From assembly GCA_964622625.1 (NCBI GenBank), contig CAZUUQ010000037.1, forward strand, positions 1-25,316: 25,316 bases of DNA, in the 5' to 3' direction. The notes beneath the pieces are model-generated. The model made no database searches. It saw only the letters and a program-made list of their open reading frames with translations, and was not told the DNA's origin. Made by a program: the position numbers and the translations under genes. The stretch's first letter is position 1, and every line of letters starts with the position of its first letter. Of the stretch, positions 7,126 through 14,494 are shown in pieces. This stretch comes from CAZCWM01 sp964622625 (GTDB lineage: Bacteria > Planctomycetota > Phycisphaerae > Phycisphaerales > Phycisphaeraceae).

Positions 7126-8337
7126 TCAGCGCCTCCGCCAGCGATGCGCCATCATCGCGACCGTCGCCGCGATCGCCCAACCGATGAGAAAACCGCCCAG
7201 CGTATTCCACAGAAGGATCGCCGCCACGGTGGCGATAAAGGCCGGCAGTGCGAGTCGATCCGCCGTTGTCGGCCGCAGCGCAGCGCGCGCCGCGGCGGCC
7301 AGCGTGAGCCCCGCAACGATGACCATGACCCCGAGGATCGATACGGGATAGGCCCGCAGCGTCGTCAGCAGCATCCCGCCCAGCAGCACACCGGCCGCGA
7401 TCTTCAATCCTCCGAGCATGACGACGCTGCCGCCTGTGCGGGCGCCAAAGTGGTACTGCGCCGCCAGCCCCCCTGCCCCATGACACATCGGCATGCCGCC
7501 GAAGGGCACGCACAACAGGTTCATCAGCCCCACGCTTGCAGCCATCCGCCGCGGCGCGATGCCCCGACCGGGAAAGTAGTCGCTGCTCAGGGCGCACACC
7601 GCGATCACGGAATTCAGCAGCGTCAGCGGTAACTGCGGCACGGCCCCGAGACTCAGGCCCGTCCACCACTCCCGCCCCGTCGGCTGCACGACGTGGAAAG
7701 CCGGCCACTGTGTCGTGAAGCCGCGGTACGCGTCGGGATGCCCCAGCCACAGCAGGCCGAAGCCGGCCACGAAGATATACAGCAGCACTGGCTGGCGCCG
7801 CCCCAGTGAAAACAGCACGACCGCCGCGACGATCCCCGCGACCAGCCAACTGTCCCATCCCACAACCGGCATCGCCCCCAGCCACACCAGTCCCTTCCAC
7901 GCGAGTTTCAGACCCACGCCCGCCTGAATGCCGCGGATCACCGCCGGCGGCACCAGACGCACCAGCCGATCAATGCCGCCCGACATCGCCAGCGCCAGTA
8001 CGGCCGCGCCCGTCAGCATGCCCGCCGATGCGATCGCACCCGGACTCAGGCCCTCGGCTATGGCGACCGCCGCGATCGCTTTCATCGGCTGCACCGGCAC
8101 CGGCTGACGCAGCCACAGACCGGTCATCACATTCATCAGCCCCGCGAAGATGAAGATCAGCCCCAGGTCCATGCCGCACGTCAGCGCCATTGCCACCGCC
8201 AGCGGCAGGAAGGTGCCGAGATCGCCCAGGGATCCCGACAGTTCGCGCGGGTCGAAGCGCAGCGCGTCCGGCCGCGAGCCGCGCTGCAAGGCGGCCGGGA
8301 CCGGCGGCGTCGTTGCCGGTGAAATCGCCCGCGTCAT
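7126..8337 (-). CDS. MOT1-type molybdate permease
   Basis: A polytopic membrane protein of 403 residues with about ten to eleven hydrophobic segments. Two signatures identify the MOT1 family of molybdate transporters, related to SulP/sulfate permeases: ELSGSLGDLGTFLPLAVAMA near residue 32, with VPVQPMKAIAAVAIAEG soon after, and PMCHGAGGLAAQYHFGAR around residue 290. Plant and algal MOT1 proteins take up molybdate with high affinity. The position inside a Moco operon, overlapping mog by four bases and one base from mobA, strongly supports molybdate (possibly tungstate) uptake here. It would substitute for the ModABC importer more usual in bacteria. It lacks the C-terminal STAS domain of SulP carriers. 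Confidence 0.85.
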   Translation of the reverse strand: MTRAISPATTPPVPAALQRGSRPDALRFDPRELSGSLGDLGTFLPLAVAMALTCGMDLGLIFIFAGLMNVMTGLWLRQPVPVQPMKAIAAVAIAEGLSPGAIASAGMLTGAAVLALAMSGGIDRLVRLVPPAVIRGIQAGVGLKLAWKGLVWLGAMPVVGWDSWLVAGIVAAVVLFSLGRRQPVLLYIFVAGFGLLWLGHPDAYRGFTTQWPAFHVVQPTGREWWTGLSLGAVPQLPLTLLNSVIAVCALSSDYFPGRGIAPRRMAASVGLMNLLCVPFGGMPMCHGAGGLAAQYHFGARTGGSVVMLGGLKIAAGVLLGGMLLTTLRAYPVSILGVMVIVAGLTLAAAARAALRPTTADRLALPAFIATVAAILLWNTLGGFLIGWAIAATVAMMAHRWRRR

Positions 8338-8885
8338 CGCGCATCCTCATGCCGCACCACACGGCCGGTATGCTCGGCCGCGTCAGGCCGGCCGTCGTCC
8401 TGCACCTCGCCGCGCAACGTCTCGATCGCGTGCGGCAGGATGTCAAGGAGCGCATCGAGCGACTCGGTCGCGCCCCGCTGCGAGCCGGGAAGGTTGATGA
8501 TCAGCGACCGGCCCAGTGTGCCGGCCTCGCCGCGCGACAGATACGCCCGTGGCGTCTTCTCGTAGCAGCGTCTGCGGATCAATTCCATCAGGCCGCTGTG
8601 ACGGCGCTCAATCACATCGAGCGTGGCCTCGGGCGTCACGTCGCGCGGCGCCAGGCCCGTGCCGCCGGTGGTCAGGATCAGATCGGGCGTAGGAGCCTCT
8701 GTGGCCCAGGTTCGCAGCTGCGCCGCCAGTTGACCGCGCACGTCGGGCAGACACGCGACGGCGATGACGTCCGCGTTGAGATGGTCGCGCGCCATCGCCG
8801 CCAGCGCCGGGCCGGAAGTGTCGATCGCTTCGCCGCGCGAGCAGCGGTCGCTGACCGTCAGGATGGCCACGCGAAACGGCGTCAT
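8334..8885 (-). CDS. mog: Molybdopterin adenylyltransferase (MogA/MoaB family)
   Basis: The enzyme adenylates molybdopterin before MoeA inserts molybdate. The MoCF-binding fold is clear: AILTVSDRCSRGEAIDTSGP at residues 7-26, the TTGGTGLAPRDVTPEAT loop at 72-88 (with the Asp that contacts molybdopterin), and NLPGSQRG at 131-138. Length is 183 residues against 170-195 for the family. MogA and MoaB differ little in sequence, so the exact name is uncertain, but no second such gene is in the operon, so this one must supply the activity. The ATG overlaps the moaC stop as ATGA (8882-8885), and its own stop overlaps the permease start the same way. The last 20 residues are charged and not conserved. 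Confidence 0.9.
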   Translation of the reverse strand: MTPFRVAILTVSDRCSRGEAIDTSGPALAAMARDHLNADVIAVACLPDVRGQLAAQLRTWATEAPTPDLILTTGGTGLAPRDVTPEATLDVIERRHSGLMELIRRRCYEKTPRAYLSRGEAGTLGRSLIINLPGSQRGATESLDALLDILPHAIETLRGEVQDDGRPDAAEHTGRVVRHEDAR

Positions 8886-9394
8886 GGCTGGTCCCTGCCG
8901 TCTGCCGGGTGGTCGGCTGCGCGATAGTCGCCGCTGCGCCCGCCGGTTTTCTCCAGCAGGCGTACGCCTTCGATCACCATCTCCGTATCGATGGCCTTGC
9001 CCATGTCAATCACCGTCAGCGCCGCCACCGCGACGGCCGTCAGAGCCTCCATCTCCACGCCGGTCTTCCATGTCGTGCGCACCTCGGCCCGCAGGTGAAT
9101 GTGATCGGCATGCAGGGCGGCCGTCACGTCCACAGCATCCAGGGGAAGGCTGTGGCATAGCGGGATCAGATCATCGGTGCGTTTGGCTGCCTGAATGCCC
9201 GCAAGTCGCGCCACATCGAGCAAGTTGCCCTTGGCCACACGGTTGCCGCGGATGCACGCGGCCAGTTCATGGCTGATGCGGACGCGGCCCTCCGCCACCG
9301 CCCGGCGCGGCGTCAGCGGCTTGTCGCCGACATCCACCATCCGCGCCCGGCCGCGGTCATCGAGGTGTGACAGACTGGTCGCGTGGTCAGTCAT
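8882..9394 (-). CDS. moaC: Cyclic pyranopterin monophosphate synthase
   Basis: MoaC converts the 3',8-cyclo-GTP made by MoaA into cyclic pyranopterin monophosphate (cPMP). At 170 residues it has the family's full pattern: MVDVGDK at 19-25, KGNLLDVARLAGIQAAKRTD at 56-74, IPLCHSLPLD at 77-86 and TGVEMEALTAVAVAALTVID at 111-130. Residues equivalent to catalytic E. coli Lys51, His77, Asp128 and Lys131 are Lys56, His81, Asp130 and Lys133. The open frame reaches 9535, but the extra N-terminal part is Arg-rich and overlaps moeA out of frame. The ATG at 9394 overlaps the moeA stop (ATGA, 9391-9394), as at most junctions in this operon. Confidence 0.95.
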   Translation of the reverse strand: MTDHATSLSHLDDRGRARMVDVGDKPLTPRRAVAEGRVRISHELAACIRGNRVAKGNLLDVARLAGIQAAKRTDDLIPLCHSLPLDAVDVTAALHADHIHLRAEVRTTWKTGVEMEALTAVAVAALTVIDMGKAIDTEMVIEGVRLLEKTGGRSGDYRAADHPADGRDQP

Positions 9395-10623
9395 GACATG
9401 CTCCACCGATAGAACGGCCAGGGTCCGATTCCGCTCGCGTTCGGCGGCAACTCGACGAACCCATCGCTGCGTGCCGCGGCCACGATGTCGCCGGAACCAC
9501 GGCTTGCGACCGTCACGGCTTCGCCGTCGGCGCACAATCGCACCGGCAACGACAAATGCAGCGGGATCGTCTTCGCCGGCGGTTCCATCAGCTCGACCAC
9601 GGCCGTCGGTTCATCAGTCACCGTCAGTCCCGCCAGGCGGCGCAGCGTGGCGGCGGCGATCCGCCGGGCCGTCGTCATCACCGATACAGGATTGCCGGGA
9701 AGCCCCAGCACGGCCTGGCCCGCAGGCCCCACCGCGCCGAGCACGGGTTTACCCGGGCGAATCGGCAGGCGATGAAAAATGGTCTTGCAGCCGGCATCGG
9801 CGATGACGGCCGGCACATGATCGTATTCGCCCATCGACACGCCGCCGGTCAGGAGCAGTGCATCGACACGCGGCAGCAGTTGCCGCACCAGCCGCCCGAT
9901 CGCAGCCGCGTCGTCATGCACGTGATGGCAGCCGAGCCACTGCACCCACGCCAGCGGCCCGAACATAGCCGCCAGCGTCGGTCCGTTGTTGTCACGGATC
10001 TGCCATGGCTCGACGGCAGCGTGTGCGTCATGCACTTCGTTGCCGGTCACGATCGCAGCCACGCGCACCCGGCGGCGCAGCGTGACCCGCGTGCAGCCGA
10101 AGGACGCCAGGGACGCGCGTATCGGCACGTTGACTGCCGTACCCGCATCCACCACGCATACACCGGCCGGGCAGTTCTCGCCGGTATTGCGAATGTGCTG
10201 GCCGGTACGAACTTCCGTCGCGACATCCGCGCCGATTTCAATCGAGTCGCAATGCTCGACGACCTGTTCGCGCGGGATCACCGCCTCGGCCCCGTGTGGC
10301 ACAGGTCCACCCGTGAAGATGCGCATGACAACCGGCGCGGCCGCCATGGTCGCAGGGGGCTGGCCGATCGATGCCTCGCCCGCAATGGTCAGCCGCCCAT
10401 GTGGCAGGTCGCGCAAACGCACCGCGTAGCCGTCCATTGCGCTCACGTCGCAGGCTGGACTGGGACGATCCGCGCGCACCGGCTCGCCCAGCACGCGGCC
10501 GACACTTTGCGACAGCGCGCCCGTCTCTAACCCCACAGGCGACAACCGGGCCGCCAGTGCCGCTACAGCCTCGGCCGGCGAAGCGAAAGCGAAGGGCCGG
10601 ATGGTGCACGTCGTGGCGCTCAC
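9391..10623 (-). CDS. moeA: Molybdopterin molybdenumtransferase
   Basis: MoeA hydrolyses adenylated molybdopterin and inserts molybdate. The 410-residue protein shows the family's landmarks: SAMDGYAV (61-68), the IFTGGPVPHGAEAVIPRE segment, IVTGNEV, LLLTGGVSMGEYDHV with its acidic metal-site residues, IRPGKPVLGA, and LGLPGNPVSV. The MoCF domain and the C-terminal beta domain are both present. I choose the GTG at 10623 rather than the frame's upstream limit at 10716. It is preceded by AGGAGG with seven bases of spacing, and it overlaps the moaE stop as GTGA (10620-10623). It is the central gene of the operon. Confidence 0.94.
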   Translation of the reverse strand: MSATTCTIRPFAFASPAEAVAALAARLSPVGLETGALSQSVGRVLGEPVRADRPSPACDVSAMDGYAVRLRDLPHGRLTIAGEASIGQPPATMAAAPVVMRIFTGGPVPHGAEAVIPREQVVEHCDSIEIGADVATEVRTGQHIRNTGENCPAGVCVVDAGTAVNVPIRASLASFGCTRVTLRRRVRVAAIVTGNEVHDAHAAVEPWQIRDNNGPTLAAMFGPLAWVQWLGCHHVHDDAAAIGRLVRQLLPRVDALLLTGGVSMGEYDHVPAVIADAGCKTIFHRLPIRPGKPVLGAVGPAGQAVLGLPGNPVSVMTTARRIAAATLRRLAGLTVTDEPTAVVELMEPPAKTIPLHLSLPVRLCADGEAVTVASRGSGDIVAAARSDGFVELPPNASGIGPWPFYRWSMS

Positions 10624-11039
10624 AGTGCCGCCTCCTGTTCCTGCTTCCGCCGATTCGCCGCAAACACCGGCGACTTCCAGATGGGCACGTCGCGTTTCAT
10701 CTGATCGATGAACCAATCCATCGCCGCCATCGCCGCCTTGCGATGGGCAGCAGCCACACGCAGTCGGAACGAGCAGCCGCCCGCCGGCACAAACCCCCGG
10801 CTGTGCTCCGCCGCCACTGCCAGCAGACCGAACCGTTCGATGGCCTGATATGCAAGCTGCCGCAACTGCCGCTCCGCCATCGGGTCGTATGTTTGATACG
10901 TCAAGCCCGCGATCACCCGGTCATCCTCCGTCGGCCGCACGACGCCCTCGAAGTGAAGCACCGCGCCCGCCTCGGCCGTCAACGCCTGAACGCGCGGCTC
11001 AGCCAGTGGTCCGTCGATAATGAATACGTCCGCGTTCAT
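10620..11039 (-). CDS. moaE: Molybdopterin synthase catalytic subunit
   Basis: MoaE, the large subunit of molybdopterin synthase, adds two sulfurs carried by MoaD to cPMP. The 139-residue protein has GAVLHFEGVVRPTEDD (a variant of the usual G-x-F-x-G-x-V-R segment), LTYQTYDPMAERQL, AAEHSRGFVPAGGCSFRLRV, AAAHRKAAMAAMDWFIDQMK, and the C-terminal VPIWKSP, whose Lys is the family's catalytic residue near the MoaD tail. Its ATG overlaps the moaD stop as ATGA (11036-11039), so the two subunits are translationally coupled. Confidence 0.93.
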   Translation of the reverse strand: MNADVFIIDGPLAEPRVQALTAEAGAVLHFEGVVRPTEDDRVIAGLTYQTYDPMAERQLRQLAYQAIERFGLLAVAAEHSRGFVPAGGCSFRLRVAAAHRKAAMAAMDWFIDQMKRDVPIWKSPVFAANRRKQEQEAAL

Positions 11040-11284
11040 CCGCCGCTCACCAGGCCGATCAAGGCCACTTCATCACCCGCTCGGATGCAGTGCTCGTCAT
11101 CAACGAATTCGTGATTGACCGCAAATCGCACCCCCGGCAACTGCGCCCCCAGCGCCGGTGCCGCCGCATGGATCGCGTCGCGCAGGTCGCCGCACTTCAG
11201 CGCGGCCGATGGCAGGGACAGCGCAATCCGATCGCGCCCCGCCGCCTCCGCCTGTGCCCCGAACAGCAGCACCTCGATGCGCAT
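11036..11284 (-). CDS. moaD: Molybdopterin synthase sulfur-carrier subunit
   Basis: An 82-residue ubiquitin-like protein starting MRIEVLLFGAQAEAAG and ending LIGLVSGG. The C-terminal Gly-Gly, converted to a thiocarboxylate, is diagnostic of MoaD. The central LKCGDLRDAI, FAVNHEFV and IRAGDEVALI segments match the beta-grasp fold. The longer open frame (to 11347) is not needed: GCAGGAGG lies upstream of the ATG at 11284, and that ATG overlaps the preceding stop as TGATG. Activation requires a MoeB-like E1 enzyme, which is not encoded in this window. Confidence 0.93.
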   Translation of the reverse strand: MRIEVLLFGAQAEAAGRDRIALSLPSAALKCGDLRDAIHAAAPALGAQLPGVRFAVNHEFVDDEHCIRAGDEVALIGLVSGG

Positions 11285-11655
11285 CACGCGTCCTCCTGCA
11301 GCGATCGTTGTTCCCCGCGGTCGCGTTCGATCTGCTGCCACGCCCACTGCCAGGCCGCCACTGTGCGCGGCAGGCCGAGCGTGTTCATTGCCAGCAGCAG
11401 CGCCTGCTCGATCTCCTCGACGCTCGCGCCTTGCCGCATCGCCCGCCGCACGTGGCTGCGGAATGCCGACTCGAGGCCCGCGCCCAGGCTGATGCCCATC
11501 TTGATCAGAAAGCAGGTCTTCGCGTCCAGAGGGCCCACCCGATCCACCGCCCGGGCCACGGCCTCGTGGGCCGCCCCGAGTTCGGGGAACTTCGCAATGA
11601 AATGCTTGAACGCCGCCGGCACTTTGTCACCCGCCCTTTGGCTTGGCTGCGACAT
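11284..11655 (-). CDS. Carboxymuconolactone-decarboxylase (PcaC/AhpD-like) family protein
   Basis: A 123-residue all-helical protein of the carboxymuconolactone decarboxylase superfamily. The core GLESAFRSHVRRAMRQGASVEEIEQAL (residues 60-86), followed by LGLPRTVAAW, aligns with the PcaC pattern of a conserved His, a G-(V/A)-(T/S)-x-E-E-I-x-E helix and a G-(V/L)-P turn. His68 is present, but the two positions of the AhpD CxxC peroxidase motif are Leu61 and Ala64, so the redox pair is absent; the only Cys is Cys48. It lies between moaA and moaD with TGATG overlaps on both sides, so it is cotranscribed and translationally coupled with cofactor genes. Start choice: ATG at 11655 has GGAGG six bases upstream; ATG at 11658 is also possible. 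Function in this context is unknown. Confidence 0.82.
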   Translation of the reverse strand: MSQPSQRAGDKVPAAFKHFIAKFPELGAAHEAVARAVDRVGPLDAKTCFLIKMGISLGAGLESAFRSHVRRAMRQGASVEEIEQALLLAMNTLGLPRTVAAWQWAWQQIERDRGEQRSLQEDA

Positions 11656-11657
11656 CA

Positions 11658-12626
11658 TCAACCTCCGATCCCGGTCATCACCGCAACGCCCTGGGCAGGG
11701 TGCTCCGATGCCTTGGACGCCAGCGCGTTCGCGAGAATGCGATCGAAGCACTGGGCGTCAAAGCTCGGTCGCACCGCCGGCAGAATCGAGCCACGCGGTT
11801 CATCCATCAGGCAGGGATAAACCGAACCGTCGCACGTCACCCGCAGACGATTGCACGCGGCGCAGAAATTGCAGCTCATCGGCGTGATGAAGCCGATCTG
11901 CACGTGCCTGCCGTCAGTCAACGTGGCGTCATACCGCTCCGCCGACTCCGAGCCGCGGGGCAAGGATGACCACCTCGCCACCACCGCGTCGAGCCGCTCC
12001 CGCATCTCGTGGGCCGGCACGTAGCGTGCCTCCCAGTCGTCCGCCAAGGGGCCCATCGGCATCAGTTCGATGAAGCGGATCGCCAGCCCGCGAGCAGCCG
12101 CGAAACGAACAAGGTCGGGCAACTGGTCCTCATTCTGGTCGCGCATCACGACGGTGTTGATCTTGATGGGGTCCAGTCCCGCCGCCTGGGCCGCGTCGAT
12201 CCCCGTCAGCACGCGGGCCAAACCATCCACACCCGTGATGCGTGTGAACTGATGGGCATCGAGCGAATCAAGGCTGACGTTGACGCGCCGCAGGCCGGCG
12301 CCGGTGTACGCGCGCGCGTGCGTCGCCAGCGTCAGGCCGTTGGTCGTCATCGCCAGATCGCTCAGGCCGTCGATAGCAGCGAGGCGGGCGATGATCTCGA
12401 CCAGGTCGCCGCGAGCCGTCGGATCGCCGCCCGTAAGCCGCACCTTTTCCACGCCGTGGCGTGACACGAGGTGGCCGACAACGCGTTGGATTTCACGAGG
12501 CGTGAGCAGCAGCCGGGGATGGTGGGCATCAAGTCCGGGCCGACAGTAAGAACAGCGCATCGGACACGCCGACGTCAGCGACAGGCGCAGGTAGCGGATC
12601 ACTCGACCATGTTGGTCCTGCATCAT
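11658..12626 (-). CDS. moaA: GTP 3',8-cyclase (radical SAM)
   Basis: MoaA catalyses the first step of molybdenum-cofactor synthesis, rearranging GTP to 3',8-cyclo-GTP. The radical SAM cluster motif is CPMRCSYC (Cys21, Cys25, Cys28). The second cluster, which binds GTP, is FCAACNRLRV with a third Cys 13 residues on in VYPC. The C-terminus ends GIGG, the double-glycine tail needed for activity. The SAM-binding motif reads GGDP instead of the usual GGEP, a conservative change. Length is 322 residues, as expected. Two adjacent ATGs (12626 and 12623) are equally possible. It is the first gene of the operon, 60 bases downstream of a good promoter, and its stop overlaps the next start. Confidence 0.95.
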   Translation of the reverse strand: MMQDQHGRVIRYLRLSLTSACPMRCSYCRPGLDAHHPRLLLTPREIQRVVGHLVSRHGVEKVRLTGGDPTARGDLVEIIARLAAIDGLSDLAMTTNGLTLATHARAYTGAGLRRVNVSLDSLDAHQFTRITGVDGLARVLTGIDAAQAAGLDPIKINTVVMRDQNEDQLPDLVRFAAARGLAIRFIELMPMGPLADDWEARYVPAHEMRERLDAVVARWSSLPRGSESAERYDATLTDGRHVQIGFITPMSCNFCAACNRLRVTCDGSVYPCLMDEPRGSILPAVRPSFDAQCFDRILANALASKASEHPAQGVAVMTGIGG

Positions 12627-12684
12627 CGGTCACCGCCGCACGGCCGCAGTGTTACCGCTTTCAAAGCAGACCGCAGCCCCAAGC

Positions 12685-12713
12685 AGTCTAAGGATCAATA
12701 TGTTTTCTGTCAA
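12685..12713 (-). promoter_or_regulatory. Sigma70-like promoter of the Moco operon
   Basis: Read on the minus strand: TTGACA (12713-12708, perfect consensus), a 17-bp spacer and TAGACT (12690-12685, four of six). Transcription would start near 12678 and give a leader of about 50 nt before moaA. The leader is too short for the known Moco riboswitch, and I see no candidate for it. Confidence 0.6.
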
Positions 12714-12804
12714 GTCGGCATGAATACCTGTTTCACCACATACATGAAAATGCCGCCAAGGCACAGATGTGCGCAAGTGCTTGCCATTAAGATATTAAGT
12801 GATA

Positions 12805-12834
12805 CAGCCCCCCGCATGTCGCGATGGCGGGCTG
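12805..12834 (-). terminator. Hairpin downstream of the phnC-phnE fusion
   Basis: Starting about ten bases after the stop at 12845, the minus strand can form a stem from CAGCCCGC and GCGGGGGGCTG with a bulge of extra G residues and an 11-nt loop. The stretch that follows is A/T-rich (TATCACTTAATATC) but has no clean T-run. It is a plausible terminator separating the phn genes from the Moco operon. Confidence 0.45.
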
Positions 12835-12844
12835 GTCGGATTGG

Positions 12845-14440
12845 TCACGCACGGACCAGCCGGGCCCGCAGGCGGGTGCTGATCGCGTCGAGCACCAGCA
12901 CCACCAGCAGCAGAAGCACCAGGCACGCGAACATGGCCGGGAAGTCGCGGAAGTCATAAAACTGCTTGAAGTAAAAGCCGATGCCGCCGGCCCCGACGAT
13001 TCCCAACACCGACGCGGCCCGGACGTTGTATTCCAGCATGAACAGGCTCGACGAAAGGATCGCCGGCCGCGCCGCCGGCCAGACGCTGTGCAGGAAGCGT
13101 TGCGGTCCTGAGGCCCCGATTTCACGCAGGGCGTCGGGCGTGTGAGGGTCCACGTTCTCAAACGCTTCGTAAAAGAACTTGGTCAGATAGCCCACTGAGT
13201 AGGCCGCCAGCGCCAGCACGCCCGCGAGGTTGCCGAAGCCGACGGCCGCGAGAAACAGCAGGGCCCAGATCAACGACGGGATGGTGCGGATGGCGTTGAG
13301 CACGAAGCGCATGCCATGGCGTATGAAGCGCGGGCCGACGTTGTCGGCCGCCAGCGCCGCCATCGGCCATGAGACCAGCACGCCCAGCGTCGTGCCGAGC
13401 AGCGACATCTCCAGTGTCTCGACCAGCGACCAGCTCAAGGGTGCCCAGGGGATCGCGGCGATCTGCTCCCATCGCGTGGGCACCAGATCGCGGAGAAACC
13501 GGCCCAGACCGAAGAGCACGCCCTCAAACCGCTGCGGGCCGATATCGAGGTGCCGCATCGACAGGCCATAGGCGCATGCGGCCACGATGGCCGCGACAAT
13601 CCATGTGCCGGCCCTGGCCCAGCGCGGGAACTCCGCCGCCCGCGCCGGCGGGCTCTGGGCCCTGACGCCCTGCAGCACGCGGCAGGCGCGGCACTCCTGG
13701 AAACTCTGATCTGTGTCCCGCGCGTTGTCGAACACCAACTGGCCCTGGTGCAGGCCCAGCAGGCGGTCGGCATACTGCTCAGCCAGTGAACAGTCGTGCA
13801 TCACACTCACGATCGTCAGTTGCCGTTCACGGCCGATGTCACTGAGCAGTTGCATGATGTCGCGGGCGTTGGCGGCGTCGAGCGACGCGATCGGCTCATC
13901 GGCCAGCAGAATGGCCGGTTCCTGCATGAGGGCTCGTGCGATCGCCACCCGCTGCTGCTCACCCCCCGACAGCTTGCGCACCGGCGCGTGCAGGCGATGC
14001 CCCAGCCCCACGCGATTGAGCAGAGCGATGGCCCGTTGCCGCTCCCGGCGGGGAAAGCCCAGGAGCGTCCGCCACGTCGCGTGCCGGCCCAGGCATCCGT
14101 GCAGCACGTTGGCCAGGGTCGACCGCTCGCCGACAAGACGCAAATCCTGGTGAATCGTCGCAATCCGCCCCTCGCAGTGGACCTCGCCCGCGCTGACCGC
14201 CACGCGACCCGACAGGCAACCCAGCAGCGTCGTTTTGCCGGAGCCGGAACTGCCCAGGATCGTCACGTGTCGGCCGCGCTCGATACGCAACGTCAACTTC
14301 CGCAACGCCTCAACGCCCCGCGGATAGGTCACGCTCACATCGTGCAGCACGATCGCGCAGCCGTCGCCGTCCCCATCATCCGCGACAGGCCGGCCATGCG
14401 TGGTCGGTTCGGCGTCGGGTTGCGTTGTGATCGTGCTCAA
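12845..14440 (-). CDS. Phosphonate/phosphite ABC transporter, fused ATPase-permease (PhnC-PhnE)
   Basis: One 531-residue reading frame joins two proteins that are normally separate. Residues 28-240 are a PhnC-type ATPase: Walker A GSSGSGKTT (63-71), Q-loop Gln98, signature LSGGEQQ (157-163), Walker B ILLADEP (177-183), and H-loop His215 in MHDCSLAEQYADR. A linker of about 35 residues includes ECRAC, a CxxC. Residues 276-531 are a PhnE-type permease with about six membrane segments and the coupling loop EIGASGPQRFLHSVWPAARP (439-458). The protein would import phosphonate, phosphite or another organophosphorus ligand delivered by PhnD. The start is TTG with AGGA nine bases upstream; no earlier ATG is in frame. 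It lies 54 bases downstream of phnD. Confidence 0.9.
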   Translation of the reverse strand: MSTITTQPDAEPTTHGRPVADDGDGDGCAIVLHDVSVTYPRGVEALRKLTLRIERGRHVTILGSSGSGKTTLLGCLSGRVAVSAGEVHCEGRIATIHQDLRLVGERSTLANVLHGCLGRHATWRTLLGFPRRERQRAIALLNRVGLGHRLHAPVRKLSGGEQQRVAIARALMQEPAILLADEPIASLDAANARDIMQLLSDIGRERQLTIVSVMHDCSLAEQYADRLLGLHQGQLVFDNARDTDQSFQECRACRVLQGVRAQSPPARAAEFPRWARAGTWIVAAIVAACAYGLSMRHLDIGPQRFEGVLFGLGRFLRDLVPTRWEQIAAIPWAPLSWSLVETLEMSLLGTTLGVLVSWPMAALAADNVGPRFIRHGMRFVLNAIRTIPSLIWALLFLAAVGFGNLAGVLALAAYSVGYLTKFFYEAFENVDPHTPDALREIGASGPQRFLHSVWPAARPAILSSSLFMLEYNVRAASVLGIVGAGGIGFYFKQFYDFRDFPAMFACLVLLLLVVLVLDAISTRLRARLVRA

Positions 14441-14494
14441 GAACGGTAATCCTGTGCGGCAGGGGGGCAGCGCCGACCCTGCATGTGTGCGGGG

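Noticed and set aside
12627..12684. Possible Moco riboswitch in the moaA leader
   Set aside because: The leader downstream of the predicted start is only about 50 nt, too short for the known element, and no multi-stem structure is apparent.
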